DNA from: Pseudomonas ceruminis
GTDB taxonomy: Bacteria > Pseudomonadota > Gammaproteobacteria > Pseudomonadales > Pseudomonadaceae
Direction of reading: 5' to 3'
DNA length: 38,106 nt
NCBI RefSeq assembly: GCF_021602025.1
Contig: NZ_BQHW01000039.1
Span: 1 to 38,106 of the forward strand
Positions 20,620-29,726 of the stretch are shown in pieces (positions within the stretch are counted from its first letter, which is position 1; every line of letters begins with the position of its first letter). The notes under the pieces were generated by a model, which saw only the letters and a list, made by a program, of their open reading frames with translations, ran no database searches and had not been told where the DNA came from. A program made the translations under genes and the position numbers.

Positions 20620-22525
20620 TTAGAAGTCGAAGCTGACCCCCAGGCTAACCCCCTGCTGTGTCAACTCATCACTCTTGCGCCAGTTGTAGTTCCCGCGCAA
20701 ATGCACCCCGGCCACCAGCTCATGGCTCAGCCCAAGGCTGGCGCGCGTCAGATTGCTATGGGGCGTATACCCAGTCAGGGTGAAGTCATTGGCCGGCAAC
20801 GTCGTCAGGTGCATCGTCACATCCTGCTGGTCATCCTCGAATTCGTGCTCCCGCGCCACCTCAGCGAACACCCGGGTACTCGGCATAACTTGCACGCTGC
20901 CTAACAGCCCCGCGCCCAGGCGCCGCGACGTGCGCTTCTGATCGTCGAAGCCCAGTGCCGTCGAGCGCCCGCTCTTCTCGTCGTAACCATCAACGGTGAC
21001 CCGTGCATAATCGGCGCTGATGAACGGCGCTAACTGCCAGGCACTGCTATCAGCCGCGAGGTTGTAACCCAGCCGGCCGGATACAGCCCAGGCTTGGCCA
21101 TCGGTGTCGCCCTTTTCGCTGCGCGTGTTCACGCCCAGGGCAAAGGTCCGCTTGAGGTCGCTGTAGTCCAGGTGGCCCGCGATCAAAGCGGCATCGGCCC
21201 ACCAGCGGTCCTGACGGTACTGGGCGAAGGCGCTGGCCAGGTAGCTGTCGAGTTTGTAATCCGAGTCTTGCTCACCTGCTTCCAGTTTTTGCCGATAAAC
21301 GCCCCCGGCAAGCCCCAGTCGCCAGGCATCGTTCAACCGATAGCTGCCACCGAGGGTCAGGTTGTAGCCGCGTCCGTCAGCGCTGGCGGCACTGCGCTGA
21401 TCGTTGAAGTCCAGGTCCTGAGCGCCCGTGGCCACGAATGCTTGCCATTGGCCGATGGCCTGCCAGGGCGTCTGCCACTGGTTGCGCAATTCGTCCTGAT
21501 GCGCACGCAGGCTGGCGTGGGCCATTTCGGGGAGGAGGGTCAACTCCCATGGGGCGGAAATGATCGAGTAGGCGTAGTCGGCGATCAGTTGCTGGCCGGC
21601 GATGGTCGGGTGCACCGAGTCGTTGAACAACAGCTTGGTCGGGTCGGGAGTGAGTGCTGCCGTTGAGGCCATACACCGGGTTTTCCGCACAGCTGTCGCC
21701 GCTGTAGCAGGTACCGACCAGGTTCTGGCCGCTGGCCAGGCCGAACTGAGTCGGGCTGGCGATTGCCTCGTTGAGCAGTACGGGAATGTTCAGCGGGATG
21801 ATCTCGGCGTCAATCTTGCTCAGCTGGCTGACCAGGGATTGGTTGAACACTCCCGACAATTGCGACAAGGGGTTTTGCTGCGGCGTGCCGCTGAAGTTCG
21901 GCGTTTGCCCAAGGTCGGGCAGCAGCCAGACCATGATGTAGCGGGCACCGCCTTGCTGCAGGGCCTGGGCGCTGGCGGCGAGACGCGAACCTGCGGCTGC
22001 GGCGTCGGCCGGGCTGTTGACCAGGCCTTGCAGAAAGTCGTTACCGCCACCGGTCAGGTAGTAGAGGGCGTTGGGGTCGGCGCGCAGGCCGTTGGCCAGG
22101 TAGCCGGGCCGCTCGCGGAATACGAAACCAGGCAATGGCCCGTTGGGGGGCACGATCGCTTTGGACGTGTCGGTGATCGAGTCGAGAATCTGCTGCGTCG
22201 TGTAACCGCCCACTGCCCAGTTGTTGCCGTCTGGGCGACCGCTTGCAAGGTTGCCTAAAGATGTCGAGGGCCCAAGTTCAGTCGCACCGACGCCTAGCCT
22301 GTTGCCTAGGATCATCGGCGAGACAGGTGCGAAGTTGCCGTTCTCATCCCTGTTGGTGAAGCGCATGCCCGCAGTACCGCCAGTCAGGTCGGGAAACTGC
22401 CCGGCATCGCTCAAGCTGTCGCCGAATACGACCAATGTGGAATAGGGGGAGGGTGCGGCGAACGCCTGGCTGCAGGCCACCGCCAAGGTGGCCAAGGTAA
22501 AGCGCAGTAATGGTGCTTTTCGCAT
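20620..22525 (-). pseudogene. estP: Frameshifted GDSL autotransporter esterase (EstP-like)
   Basis: An outer-membrane autotransporter esterase broken by one frameshift. The 5' part (22525 down to about 21660) encodes a signal peptide, the GDSL nucleophile S37 in FGDSLSDAG, and the GGND block (160-163). The 3' part, in another frame, encodes the catalytic DSVHPT block, then an autotransporter beta-barrel ending VSFDF. Joining them gives about 634 residues, normal for EstP. The shift lies near 21655-21661, where NGS changes to the continuing ALTPDPTKL; one extra base would explain it. No long homopolymer is there. As read, the product lacks its catalytic Asp-His and barrel. An assembly error is possible. 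Confidence 0.85.
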
Positions 22526-22631
22526 CGGTGAACATCCTTTTCATTGTTTTTATGAGCACAACCGGTTCGAACATAGCAAATCCCCGGGTATGCCTCCCAA
22601 GTCCATTCGTTTCCCCGTGTTTACGGGCATA

Positions 22632-22660
22632 TTGCGCCCGCCGCCCCGGTAGGCTACTGT
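22632..22660 (+). promoter_or_regulatory. Candidate trpGDC promoter
   Basis: TTGCGC (22632-22637), a 17-base spacer and TACTGT (22655-22660). The predicted start near 22667 is about 22 bases before the leader GTG. A CCCGT-GTTT-ACGGG inverted repeat (22614-22627) lies just upstream of the -35. Confidence 0.6.
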
Positions 22661-22688
22661 GCCTGCAAGTATGAGCGAGACCTATCCT

Positions 22689-22757
22689 GTGTTGATCGTC
22701 AGCAAACTCTTGATGCGCGTAATCAAGGCCCACGCCCGTTGGCGTTGGCGCGCCTGA
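22689..22757 (+). CDS. trpL: trpGDC leader peptide (attenuator)
   Basis: A 22-codon leader peptide starting at GTG 22689, with GAGCGAGA about eight bases upstream, ending ARWRWRA at TGA 22755-22757. It has two Trp codons, both near the end. It aligns without gaps with the trpE leader. An ATG at 22671 in the same frame would give 28 codons but would lie almost at the predicted transcription start with no binding site. About 140 bases separate its stop from trpG. Confidence 0.7.
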   Translation: MLIVSKLLMRVIKAHARWRWRA

Positions 22758-22783
22758 CTTTATCTCTCGCCGGCCCGTCCGGC
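22745..22783 (+). promoter_or_regulatory. trpGDC attenuator: competing RNA pairings
   Basis: TTGGCG (22745-22750), spanning the last Trp codon, can pair with CGCCGG (22768-22773) using G-U pairs. That segment also forms the hairpin GCCGG-CCCGT-CCGGC (22769-22783). The arrangement matches the trpE attenuator. Only weak U-richness follows. Confidence 0.48.
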
Positions 22784-22899
22784 CCGCCCCCGTTTGCCTT
22801 CCTGTTTGTGTACGAGCGCCCTTAGTGGCAACGCCGTGTCTGTTTTCGGTGTAGGAAGGTTCGACTTTTAAAGTCAGTAGATTCTAGAGGTTCCGCCTG

Positions 22900-23493
22900 A
22901 TGTTACTGATGATCGACAATTACGACTCATTCACTTACAACGTTGTTCAGTACCTTGGCGAGTTGGGCGCCGAGGTCAAGGTCATTCGCAACGACGAAAT
23001 GACCATTGCCCAGATCGAAGCCCTCAGCCCCGAGCGTATCGTGGTCTCCCCCGGGCCATGCACGCCAAGCGAGGCCGGTGTATCCATCGAAGCCATCCTG
23101 CATTTCGCCGGCAAACTGCCCATTCTTGGCGTATGCCTGGGCCACCAGTCCATCGGCCAGGCCTTTGGCGGCGATGTGGTGCGTGCCCGCCAGGTCATGC
23201 ATGGCAAGACCAGCCCGGTGCATCACCGTGACCTGGGTGTATTCGCCGGCCTCAACAACCCGCTGACCGTCACCCGCTACCACTCCTTGGTAGTCAAGCG
23301 CGAAACCCTGCCAGATTGCCTGGAAGTGACCGCCTGGACCGCCCATGACGATGGTTCGGTCGACGAGATCATGGGTGTGCGCCACAAGACGCTGAACATC
23401 GAAGGGGTGCAGTTCCACCCCGAGTCCATCCTGACCGAGCAGGGCCACGAGCTGTTCGCCAACTTCCTCAAACAGACCGGCGGCCGCCGCTAA
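22900..23493 (+). CDS. trpG: Anthranilate synthase component II TrpG (glutamine amidotransferase)
   Basis: Releases ammonia from glutamine for TrpE. The 197-residue class I amidotransferase has the catalytic triad C79 (GVCLGHQ), H173 and E175 (FHPES). GAGG lies nine bases before the ATG. In pseudomonads the same subunit class can serve 4-amino-4-deoxychorismate synthase (PabB); no separate pabA is visible here, so dual use is possible. Nine bases separate its stop from trpD. Confidence 0.96.
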   Translation: MLLMIDNYDSFTYNVVQYLGELGAEVKVIRNDEMTIAQIEALSPERIVVSPGPCTPSEAGVSIEAILHFAGKLPILGVCLGHQSIGQAFGGDVVRARQVMHGKTSPVHHRDLGVFAGLNNPLTVTRYHSLVVKRETLPDCLEVTAWTAHDDGSVDEIMGVRHKTLNIEGVQFHPESILTEQGHELFANFLKQTGGRR

Positions 23494-23502
23494 GGATTGC
23501 AC

Positions 23503-24552
23503 ATGGATATCAAGAGCGCGTTGAGCCGTATCGTCGGCCAGCTGGACCTTTCGACCGAAGAAATGCGCGACGTCATGCGCCAGATCATGACCGGCCAGTG
23601 CAGCGAGGCGCAGATCGGTGCCTTCCTGATGGGGATGCGCATGAAAAGCGAGAGCATCGACGAGATTGTTGGCGCGGTGTCGGTGATGCGTGAGCTGGCC
23701 GACAAGGTCGAACTGAAAAGCCTTGATGGCGTGGTCGATATCGTCGGTACCGGCGGTGATGGCGCCAACATCTTCAATGTGTCCACCGCGTCGTCGTTCG
23801 TTCTGGCGGCGGCGGGTTGCACCGTGGCCAAGCACGGTAACCGCGCGGTCTCGGGCAAGAGCGGCAGTGCCGACTTGCTGGAAGCCGCCGGCATCTACCT
23901 GAACCTGACCCCGATCCAGGTAGCGCGCTGCATCGACAGCCTCGGCATCGGTTTCATGTTCGCCCAGAGCCATCACTCCGCCATGAAGCATGCCGCCGGC
24001 CCGCGTCGCGATCTGGGGCTGCGCACGCTGTTCAACATGCTCGGCCCGCTTACGAATCCGGCCGGCGTGAAACACCAGGTGGTCGGTGTGTTCAGCCAGG
24101 CCCTGTGCCGTCCCCTGGCCGAGGTGTTGCAGCGCCTGGGCAGCAAGCATGTGCTGGTGGTGCACTCCAAGGACGGGCTGGACGAGTTCAGCCTGGCGGC
24201 GCCAACCTTCGTAGCCGAACTGAAAAACGGCGAGATCCGTGAATACTGGGTCGAGCCGGAAGACCTCGGGATGAAAAGCCAAAGCCTGCACGGCCTTGCT
24301 GTCGAGAGCCCGCAGGCTTCGCTTGAGCTGATTCGCGATGCACTGGGCCGGCGCAAGACTGAAAACGGTCAGAAGGCCGCCGAGATGATCGTGCTCAACG
24401 CCGGCGCAGCACTGTATGCCGCTGACCACGCCATGAGCCTGAAGAGCGGTGTGGAACTGGCCCACGATGTGCTGCACACCGGGCTGGCTTGGGAAAAGCT
24501 GCAGGAACTGGGTGCCTTTACAGCGGTATTCAAGGTGGAGAACGAAGCATGA
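23503..24552 (+). CDS. trpD: Anthranilate phosphoribosyltransferase TrpD
   Basis: Joins anthranilate to PRPP, the second tryptophan step. ATG 23503 is chosen over a TTG at 23497 because AAGGA (23492-23496) is six bases before it; this gives 349 residues. The PRPP loop GTGGDG with following NVSTASSFV, the anthranilate-contacting [15 protein letters not shown], and [10 protein letters not shown] are all present. The stop overlaps the trpC start by an ATGA junction. Confidence 0.97.
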   Translation: MDIKSALSRIVGQLDLSTEEMRDVMRQIMTGQCSEAQIGAFLMGMRMKSESIDEIVGAVSVMRELADKVELKSLDGVVDIVGTGGDGANIFNVSTASSFVLAAAGCTVAKHGNRAVSGKSGSADLLEAAGIYLNLTPIQVARCIDSLGIGFMFAQSHHSAMKHAAGPRRDLGLRTLFNMLGPLTNPAGVKHQVVGVFSQALCRPLAEVLQRLGSKHVLVVHSKDGLDEFSLAAPTFVAELKNGEIREYWVEPEDLGMKSQSLHGLAVESPQASLELIRDALGRRKTENGQKAAEMIVLNAGAALYAADHAMSLKSGVELAHDVLHTGLAWEKLQELGAFTAVFKVENEA

Positions 24553-25382
24553 GTGTGCCGACGGTGCTGGAAAGGATCATTGCTCGCAAGTTCCAGGAAG
24601 TGGCCGAGCGCAGCGCGCGCGTCAGCCTTGCTGAACTGGAGCGCTTGGCCAAGCTTGCCGAAGCGCCGCGGGGTTTTGCCAATGCCCTTATCGATCAGGC
24701 AAAACGCAAGCAGCCAGCGGTGATCGCTGAAATCAAGAAGGCCTCGCCGAGCAAAGGCGTGATTCGCGAGCACTTCGTACCGGCGGACATCGCCGTCAGC
24801 TACGAGAAGGGCGGGGCGACCTGCCTGTCGGTGCTCACCGACGTGGACTACTTCCAAGGTGCCGATGAGTACCTGCAGCAGGCGCGTGCTGCGGTTTCGC
24901 TGCCGGTGATCCGCAAGGACTTCATGGTCGACCCGTACCAGATCGTCGAGGCGCGCGCCTTGGGTGCCGACTGTGTATTGTTGATTGTGTCGGCGCTGGA
25001 TGACGTGAAGATGGCCGAGCTGGCCGCCACCGCCAAGGATGTCGGCCTTGATGTGCTGGTCGAAGTGCACGATGGCGATGAGCTGGAACGTGCATTGAAC
25101 ACACTCGATACGCCGCTGGTGGGGGTGAACAACCGCAACCTGCACACCTTCGAGGTCAGCCTGGAGACCACGCTCGATCTGCTGCCGCGCATCCCGCGGG
25201 ATCGCCTGGCCATCACCGAGAGCGGCATTCTCAACCGCGCCGATGTCGAGCTGATGGCGATCAACGATGTCTACTCGTTCCTGGTAGGTGAGGCATTCAT
25301 GCGTGCCGAGCAGCCAGGGCTTGAACTGCAGCGGTTGTTTTTCCCCGATCAGGTGAAGAAGACTGTTCAGCAACTGGACTGA
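24549..25382 (+). CDS. trpC: Indole-3-glycerol phosphate synthase TrpC
   Basis: Closes the ring of carboxyphenylaminodeoxyribulose phosphate to indole-3-glycerol phosphate. The 277-residue TIM barrel has the active-site segment [11 protein letters not shown], the LIRKDF-equivalent VIRKDFMVD, and [12 protein letters not shown]. It is monofunctional, without a fused TrpF. It overlaps trpD by four bases and is the last gene of trpGDC; trpF and trpBA must lie elsewhere. A strong terminator follows. Confidence 0.97.
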   Translation: MSVPTVLERIIARKFQEVAERSARVSLAELERLAKLAEAPRGFANALIDQAKRKQPAVIAEIKKASPSKGVIREHFVPADIAVSYEKGGATCLSVLTDVDYFQGADEYLQQARAAVSLPVIRKDFMVDPYQIVEARALGADCVLLIVSALDDVKMAELAATAKDVGLDVLVEVHDGDELERALNTLDTPLVGVNNRNLHTFEVSLETTLDLLPRIPRDRLAITESGILNRADVELMAINDVYSFLVGEAFMRAEQPGLELQRLFFPDQVKKTVQQLD

Positions 25383-25389
25383 TCGAACG

Positions 25390-25414
25390 AAGCCGGCTTA
25401 TGCCGGCTTTTTTT
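25390..25414 (+). terminator. Rho-independent terminator of trpGDC
   Basis: AAGCCGGC-TTAT-GCCGGCTT followed by a T-run to 25414, an eight-base-pair stem starting eight bases after the trpC stop. Confidence 0.92.
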
Positions 25415-25469
25415 GTGCCTGCTCCGGTCTTTCCCAGGTGATGCACACGCCTTGAGGGCAGCGGCATAA

Positions 25470-25502
25470 CCTGTGGTAGCGGGTTGACCCGCGAAGGGGC
25501 CA
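25470..25502. repeat. REP element
   Basis: CTGTGGTAGCGGGTTGACCC followed by GCGAAGGGGCC is close to the P. putida REP consensus and similar to 12778-12811. It lies between the trpC terminator and the lipoate-ligase-like gene. Confidence 0.8.
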
Positions 25503-25529
25503 GAGAAACCAACACTAAAAGGTGGATCA

Positions 25530-26234
25530 ATGACCGATCAACCCCTGGCCCTGACCGTCGAACAAGGCCTGCATGCCGAACAGGACCTGCTGGCAGCGGT
25601 GTGCCGCGGTGAACGTGAATCTGGCGTGCTGTTTTGGCGCCCCACCGATCACGCCTTGGTCATGCCGCGCCGCATGAGCCGACTGGACAATTTCGAAGCT
25701 GCCTGCTCGGAACTGGCGATTGCCGGCTGGCCGGTGCTGTTGCGTGAAACTGGCGGCGAGCCCGTACCGCAGTCGCATGCAACGGTGAACGTGGCGCTGG
25801 TGTATGTGGCACCGCGCAGCGAAGGCGACCACGGGCGTATCGAAAACGCCTATGAGCGCCTGTGCCTGCCTCTGTGCGATGTGTTGCGCGAATGGGGCGG
25901 TGTGGCGTCGGTAGGCGAAATTGACGGTGCCTTCTGCGATGGCCGCTATAACGTCAACCTCAACGGGCGTAAGCTGGTCGGCACGGCCCAGCGTTGGCGC
26001 CAGGGGCTAGGCGGCAAGCGCCCAGTGGTGCTGGTGCATGGCGCGCTATTGCTGGACAACGAACGCGAATCGATGGTTGCGGCGGTCAATCGCTTCAATG
26101 AGTGTTGCGAACTGGAGCAGCGTTGCCGCGCCGATAGCCATATCGCTTTGCACGAGGTGGCGCCCGAAGCGCCCTGGTTCGAACGGTTGTCGCAGGCCTA
26201 CAGGCAGGTACTGGCAGCCCTGCCCAAGGATTAA
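25530..26234 (+). CDS. Lipoate-protein ligase A-like protein (BPL/LplA/LipB fold)
   Basis: A 234-residue member of the biotin/lipoate protein ligase superfamily. [10 protein letters not shown] (72-81) matches the ligase RxTGG motif, followed by the usual N-x-A-L-V. The acyl-adenylate-contacting lysine lies at K148 in [11 protein letters not shown], and [10 protein letters not shown] follows. These motifs suggest attachment of lipoate or a similar acyl group to a carrier protein, but the C-terminal accessory domain of E. coli LplA is absent. The actual substrate is not known. Its TAA stop overlaps the crp stop on the other strand within TTAA. Confidence 0.7.
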   Translation: MTDQPLALTVEQGLHAEQDLLAAVCRGERESGVLFWRPTDHALVMPRRMSRLDNFEAACSELAIAGWPVLLRETGGEPVPQSHATVNVALVYVAPRSEGDHGRIENAYERLCLPLCDVLREWGGVASVGEIDGAFCDGRYNVNLNGRKLVGTAQRWRQGLGGKRPVVLVHGALLLDNERESMVAAVNRFNECCELEQRCRADSHIALHEVAPEAPWFERLSQAYRQVLAALPKD

Positions 26235-26875
26235 CGGGTACCGTAGACCACCATGGTCTTGCCTTTGACTTGCACCAGGCTGCGTTCTTCAAGGTCTTTG
26301 AGAACGCGGCCGACCATTTCCCGTGAGCATCCGACGATACGTCCTATTTCTTGGCGGGTGATCTTGATCTGCATGCCGTCTGGGTGGGTCATGGCGTCCG
26401 GCTGCTTGCACAGGTCAAGCAGGCAGCGGGCAACTCGGCCGGTGACGTCGAAGAATGCCAGGTCGCCCACCTTGCGCGTGGTATTGCGCAGGCGTTGGGC
26501 CATTTGGCTGCCGAGGGCGTAGAGAATGTCCGGGTCTTGGCGGGCCAGGTCGCGAAACTTGTCGTAGCTGATCTCCGCCACTTCGCACTCGGTCTTGGCG
26601 CGGACCCAGGCGCTGCGTTGCTGATCGCTGCCGGCAGGTTCGAACAAGCCCAATTCGCCGAAGAAGTCGCCGCTGTTGAGGTAGGCGATGATCATCTCAT
26701 GGCCTTCGTCGTCTTCGATGATGATGGTGACTGAACCCTTGACGATGAACGACAGCGTTTCGGCCCGGTCACCGGCGCAGATGATGTTGCTCTTGGCGGT
26801 GTAGCGGCGGCGCTGGCAGTGCACCAGCAGCTTGTCGATGTTCTTGATCTTGGCGGGTAGGGCTGAGACAACCAT
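26231..26875 (-). CDS. crp: cAMP receptor protein family regulator Crp (Vfr ortholog)
   Basis: A global cAMP-dependent transcription regulator. The 214-residue protein matches Vfr/Crp in length: the cAMP pocket has GEL (73-75) and R87-S88, the central helix follows, and the C-terminal helix-turn-helix is [22 protein letters not shown] 26873-26875 is chosen because an AGGA sits about seven bases upstream; an earlier ATG at 26902 adds nine unconserved residues. In P. putida Crp is known for very tight cAMP binding and no major role in catabolite repression. Convergent with the lipoate-ligase-like gene, sharing TTAA, and divergent from the OsmC gene. Confidence 0.95.
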   Translation of the reverse strand: MVVSALPAKIKNIDKLLVHCQRRRYTAKSNIICAGDRAETLSFIVKGSVTIIIEDDEGHEMIIAYLNSGDFFGELGLFEPAGSDQQRSAWVRAKTECEVAEISYDKFRDLARQDPDILYALGSQMAQRLRNTTRKVGDLAFFDVTGRVARCLLDLCKQPDAMTHPDGMQIKITRQEIGRIVGCSREMVGRVLKDLEERSLVQVKGKTMVVYGTR

Positions 26876-26930
26876 CACGAAATCCTGTTCGATGCGACGC
26901 ATAGGCTCTTGTTAGCGTTGGCTGACGTGG

Positions 26931-26950
26931 GGCGCCAGTCAATTGGCGCC
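26931..26950. promoter_or_regulatory. Perfect inverted repeat in the crp/osmC divergent gap
   Basis: GGCGCCA-GTCAAT-TGGCGCC, a perfect seven-base stem about 56 bases upstream of the crp start. It does not resemble the TGTGA-N6-TCACA Crp site. It may be an operator of either gene or a leader hairpin. Confidence 0.4.
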
Positions 26951-27065
26951 AGCTTATCAGACACTGCAGGATGTTTCGGCACAAATGCGCCTCGCATTGA
27001 GCTTTTCCGACAGCCATTCAAGGCTTAAGCTGACAACCTTTTGCGAATTCCAGGAGTACGGACAG

Positions 27066-27488
27066 ATGAAGGCACGCATCCAGTGGGCCGGTGAAGCGAT
27101 GTTTCTCGGCGAATCGGGGAGTGGCCACGTGGTTGTCATGGATGGCCCGCCCGAGGCCGGTGGCCGCAACCTGGGCGTGCGCCCGATGGAAATGCTCCTG
27201 CTCGGCCTCGGTGGCTGCAGCAGTTTTGATGTGGTGAGCATCCTGAAGAAATCGCGCCAGGCGGTGGAAAGCTGTGAAGCCTTCCTGGAGGCCGAGCGCG
27301 CCAGTGAAGACCCGAAAGTGTTCACCAAGATCCACATGAATTTCGTGGTCAAAGGCCGTGGGCTGAAAGAGGCGCAGGTCAAGCGGGCGGTCGAGCTGTC
27401 GGCCGAGAAGTATTGCTCGGCGTCGATCATGCTGGAGCGTGCCGGAGTCGAAATCACTCACGGCTACGAGATCATAGAGCTGGGTTGA
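27066..27488 (+). CDS. OsmC/YhfA-like family protein
   Basis: A 140-residue protein of the OsmC/Ohr fold. The two family cysteines are C51 (GGCSSFDVV) and C117 (KYCSAS), which in true Ohr and OsmC form the peroxide-reducing pair. The spacing and motifs are closer to the YhfA subgroup found beside crp, whose substrate is uncertain. ATG 27066 has AGGAG nine bases upstream; the frame is open further upstream but lacks a site. It is divergent from crp. Confidence 0.87.
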   Translation: MKARIQWAGEAMFLGESGSGHVVVMDGPPEAGGRNLGVRPMEMLLLGLGGCSSFDVVSILKKSRQAVESCEAFLEAERASEDPKVFTKIHMNFVVKGRGLKEAQVKRAVELSAEKYCSASIMLERAGVEITHGYEIIELG

Positions 27489-27498
27489 ACCCCAGAGC

Positions 27499-27519
27499 AT
27501 GGGCTGCTGCGCAGCCCAT
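27499..27519. terminator. Hairpin between convergent osmC-like and DUF2157 genes
   Basis: ATGGGCTGC, loop TGC, GCAGCCCAT: a perfect nine-base-pair stem ten bases after the OsmC-family stop. It has no T-run. It may work on both strands. Confidence 0.5.
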
Positions 27520-27560
27520 CGGCTAGCCGGCGCTGGGGGGCAAAGCGGTCTGCGCGGTCT

Positions 27561-28601
27561 TCAGTTGCGCAGTGCCGGGAGAGCGACCACCAACCAGCGT
27601 GGGACGCAACGTCGCAATGACTGGCTCAAATGCTCCCGGCGCTTCTGATACCCCAGCCCCAGGCCGATTACCCCCAGCCCGATCAGCGTCACCACCACCG
27701 GGAACAGCAGCGAATCGGCAAACACCTCGTAGGACAGGTACCCCAGGTAAGCCGCCACCCCCAGTGCCCCAAACACCATGAATACCGGCCGGCGCAGCAG
27801 CACCGCCAGTGCCATCAGCCCAAGGTTGATCAGGCAATACAGCGCCTTGCCCAGCTCACTGTCGCTTTCCATCATCGTCAGCCCGCCCCAGAACGCTGCC
27901 AACCCAGCCAGGTAGCCCCAGTAAGCGTAATCCTCACGGGTACGGCCATCCACCAGCAGAAACACCAGCAGCAGGCCGAGGCCGAACCACAGCGAAACGG
28001 TACGTCGCTGCTCCCAACTGAACGGCGAGCCATATACCCATTCGCTGAGGTCCATGGACATGAACCACAGCGCTACAGCAATTGGCATGACGATGAACGG
28101 GTAGGGGATCAAGCGCAGCATCAGCAGCCCGGCCAGCACCGTTGCGGCTTCCATCACCAGCCAGCCGCCCTGCACATAGGTGTAGTACTGGTGATAGTCC
28201 GTTTGCACATCGTCAAGCGGCCACCAACCGGACAGGCGTTCGATGGCGAACACCGCCAACGGTACGATGCTCACTGCAACCGCTGCCAGCACGCCAGCGG
28301 CGACAGGTTGCCGACGCTTTTGCAGGGTGAGGGCGAACAGCGTCAGCAGGCCGATGTACAGCAGCGCGATGAACAGTAGTGCGCCGTCCCCGATGCGCAT
28401 CCAGGCCTCGGTCAGCAACCAGCCCATCGCCGCCATGATCAACAGGGCGCCGAAGTAGAATGCGACGTGTGCCAGCTGGAAGTTGCCACGTGCTGGCGGC
28501 TGCTTGTGCAGGAACGCCAGCAAGGCCTGGTCCTGGCCCGGCTGGAGAATGCCGGCTTGCACGGCGCGCGCCAGGTCCTTGGCGTCGATACGGTCCGTCA
28601 T
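27561..28601 (-). CDS. DUF2157-type polytopic membrane protein
   Basis: A 346-residue inner-membrane protein with a short cytoplasmic N-terminal domain (about 1-45) and roughly nine or ten hydrophobic helices from residue 46 to 320. The N-terminal stretch followed by a helix array resembles DUF2157 proteins, whose function is unknown. The charged C-terminus (YQKRREHLS) is predicted cytoplasmic. The start lies ten bases after the coq7 stop, so it is probably the downstream partner of coq7. No catalytic motif can be identified. Confidence 0.8.
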   Translation of the reverse strand: MTDRIDAKDLARAVQAGILQPGQDQALLAFLHKQPPARGNFQLAHVAFYFGALLIMAAMGWLLTEAWMRIGDGALLFIALLYIGLLTLFALTLQKRRQPVAAGVLAAVAVSIVPLAVFAIERLSGWWPLDDVQTDYHQYYTYVQGGWLVMEAATVLAGLLMLRLIPYPFIVMPIAVALWFMSMDLSEWVYGSPFSWEQRRTVSLWFGLGLLLVFLLVDGRTREDYAYWGYLAGLAAFWGGLTMMESDSELGKALYCLINLGLMALAVLLRRPVFMVFGALGVAAYLGYLSYEVFADSLLFPVVVTLIGLGVIGLGLGYQKRREHLSQSLRRCVPRWLVVALPALRN

Positions 28602-28611
28602 GGGCGTGCCC

Positions 28612-29259
28612 TTAGATGCGGTAAGTGCTCTTGGTCATGACCTTGGCCAGCAAGCTCATGCCGAAACGTACTGGTGCAGGGAAGCGATAGCCGCCAGCCT
28701 CGAGTGCAGATTCGGCGTGCTGCTCTTCATCCACGCGCATTTGCTCGAGAATGGCGCGAGACTTCTCGTCTTCGTGGGGGATTTGTTCCAGGTGCTCGTC
28801 CAGGTGCTTGCACACCTGATGCTCGGTCGCGGCGACGAAGCCCAGGCTGACTTTGTCGCTGACCAGCCCGGCAAGGGCGCCGATGCCGAACGACATGCCG
28901 TAGAACAATGGGTTGAGCACGCTCGGGTGGCTACCCAGTTGGCGGATACGCTGTTCGCACCAGGCGAGGTGGTCGACTTCTTCTTCGGCGGCGTGTTCCA
29001 TGGCTTTGCGCACCTGGGGCAACTTGGCGGTCAGTGCCTGGCCCTGGTACAGCGCCTGGGCGCAGACTTCGCCGGTATGGTTGATGCGCATGAGCCCGGC
29101 AACGTGACGCGTCTGGTGGTCATCGAGTTCGGCGTCCGGCTGGATGATGGCCGGGGACGGGCGGGACGGTTGGCCGCTGAAGGGCAGCAAGGTGCGCATG
29201 GCGGTATCGGCCTGCAGCAACAAGCGGTCGAGCGGCGAGTAGTGACGTTCGGTAGCCAT
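28612..29259 (-). CDS. coq7: 3-demethoxyubiquinol 3-hydroxylase Coq7
   Basis: A di-iron monooxygenase of ubiquinone synthesis. The 215-residue protein has the ferritin-like iron ligands E64 (HTGEVCA), E94 and H97 (EEEVDH), E146 (ATEHQV), and E178 and H181 (DEEQH). GGAGGTG lies shortly upstream of the ATG, a strong ribosome-binding site. Pseudomonas uses Coq7 in place of UbiF for this step. It leads the DUF2157 gene and is separated from the HIT gene by 65 bases. Confidence 0.96.
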   Translation of the reverse strand: MATERHYSPLDRLLLQADTAMRTLLPFSGQPSRPSPAIIQPDAELDDHQTRHVAGLMRINHTGEVCAQALYQGQALTAKLPQVRKAMEHAAEEEVDHLAWCEQRIRQLGSHPSVLNPLFYGMSFGIGALAGLVSDKVSLGFVAATEHQVCKHLDEHLEQIPHEDEKSRAILEQMRVDEEQHAESALEAGGYRFPAPVRFGMSLLAKVMTKSTYRI

Positions 29260-29324
29260 CGGGCACCTCCGCTGAGTGATGCCCGACAGTTTACCTCAAT
29301 CGCCCGGAAGGGGCTTGCCTTGGG

Positions 29325-29663
29325 TCAGCCCGGTGGCCAGTTCATCTGGCGCTGGCCGAGCACATGCATGTGGATGTGGTAGACGGTCTGGCCGCCTTTC
29401 GGGTTGCAGTTCATGACCACGCGGAAACCTTCTTCGCAGCCTTGCTCGACCGCCAGGCGCTGAGCGGTGAACAGGATATGGCCAGCCAGGGCCTTGTCTT
29501 CTTCGGTCAGGTCGTTGAGGGTGCGAATGTGTTTTTTCGGGATGACCAGAAAATGCACTGGCGCCGCTGGGGCGATATCCTTGAAGGCCAGGATCTGGTC
29601 ATCTTCGTAGATGATATCCGCCGGTATTTCCCGGTTGATGATTTTGAGGAATAGATCGTCCAC
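29325..29663 (-). CDS. HIT (histidine triad) nucleotide-binding protein, HinT-like
   Basis: A small purine-nucleoside phosphoramidase-type protein of 112 residues. The triad HIHMH is at 96-100 and the N-terminus has CxxC-less DDLFLKIINREIPA, typical of bacterial HinT. The start is GTG at 29661-29663 with GGAG about nine bases upstream. An ATG close by (29673-29675) is in another frame, so GTG is the only sensible start. Cellular role uncertain. Confidence 0.93.
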   Translation of the reverse strand: MDDLFLKIINREIPADIIYEDDQILAFKDIAPAAPVHFLVIPKKHIRTLNDLTEEDKALAGHILFTAQRLAVEQGCEEGFRVVMNCNPKGGQTVYHIHMHVLGQRQMNWPPG

Positions 29664-29726
29664 AGCACTTGCTCCATGGTGAGGGTCGAGCCGAGTGTAC
29701 TCAGCCAGGCGCCACTCGCCCAGTGG

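Noticed and set aside
22671-22688. ATG 22671 as start of the trpG leader (28 codons)
   Set aside because: It would lie almost at the predicted transcript start without a ribosome-binding site, and it has no counterpart in the trpE leader, whereas GTG 22689 aligns.
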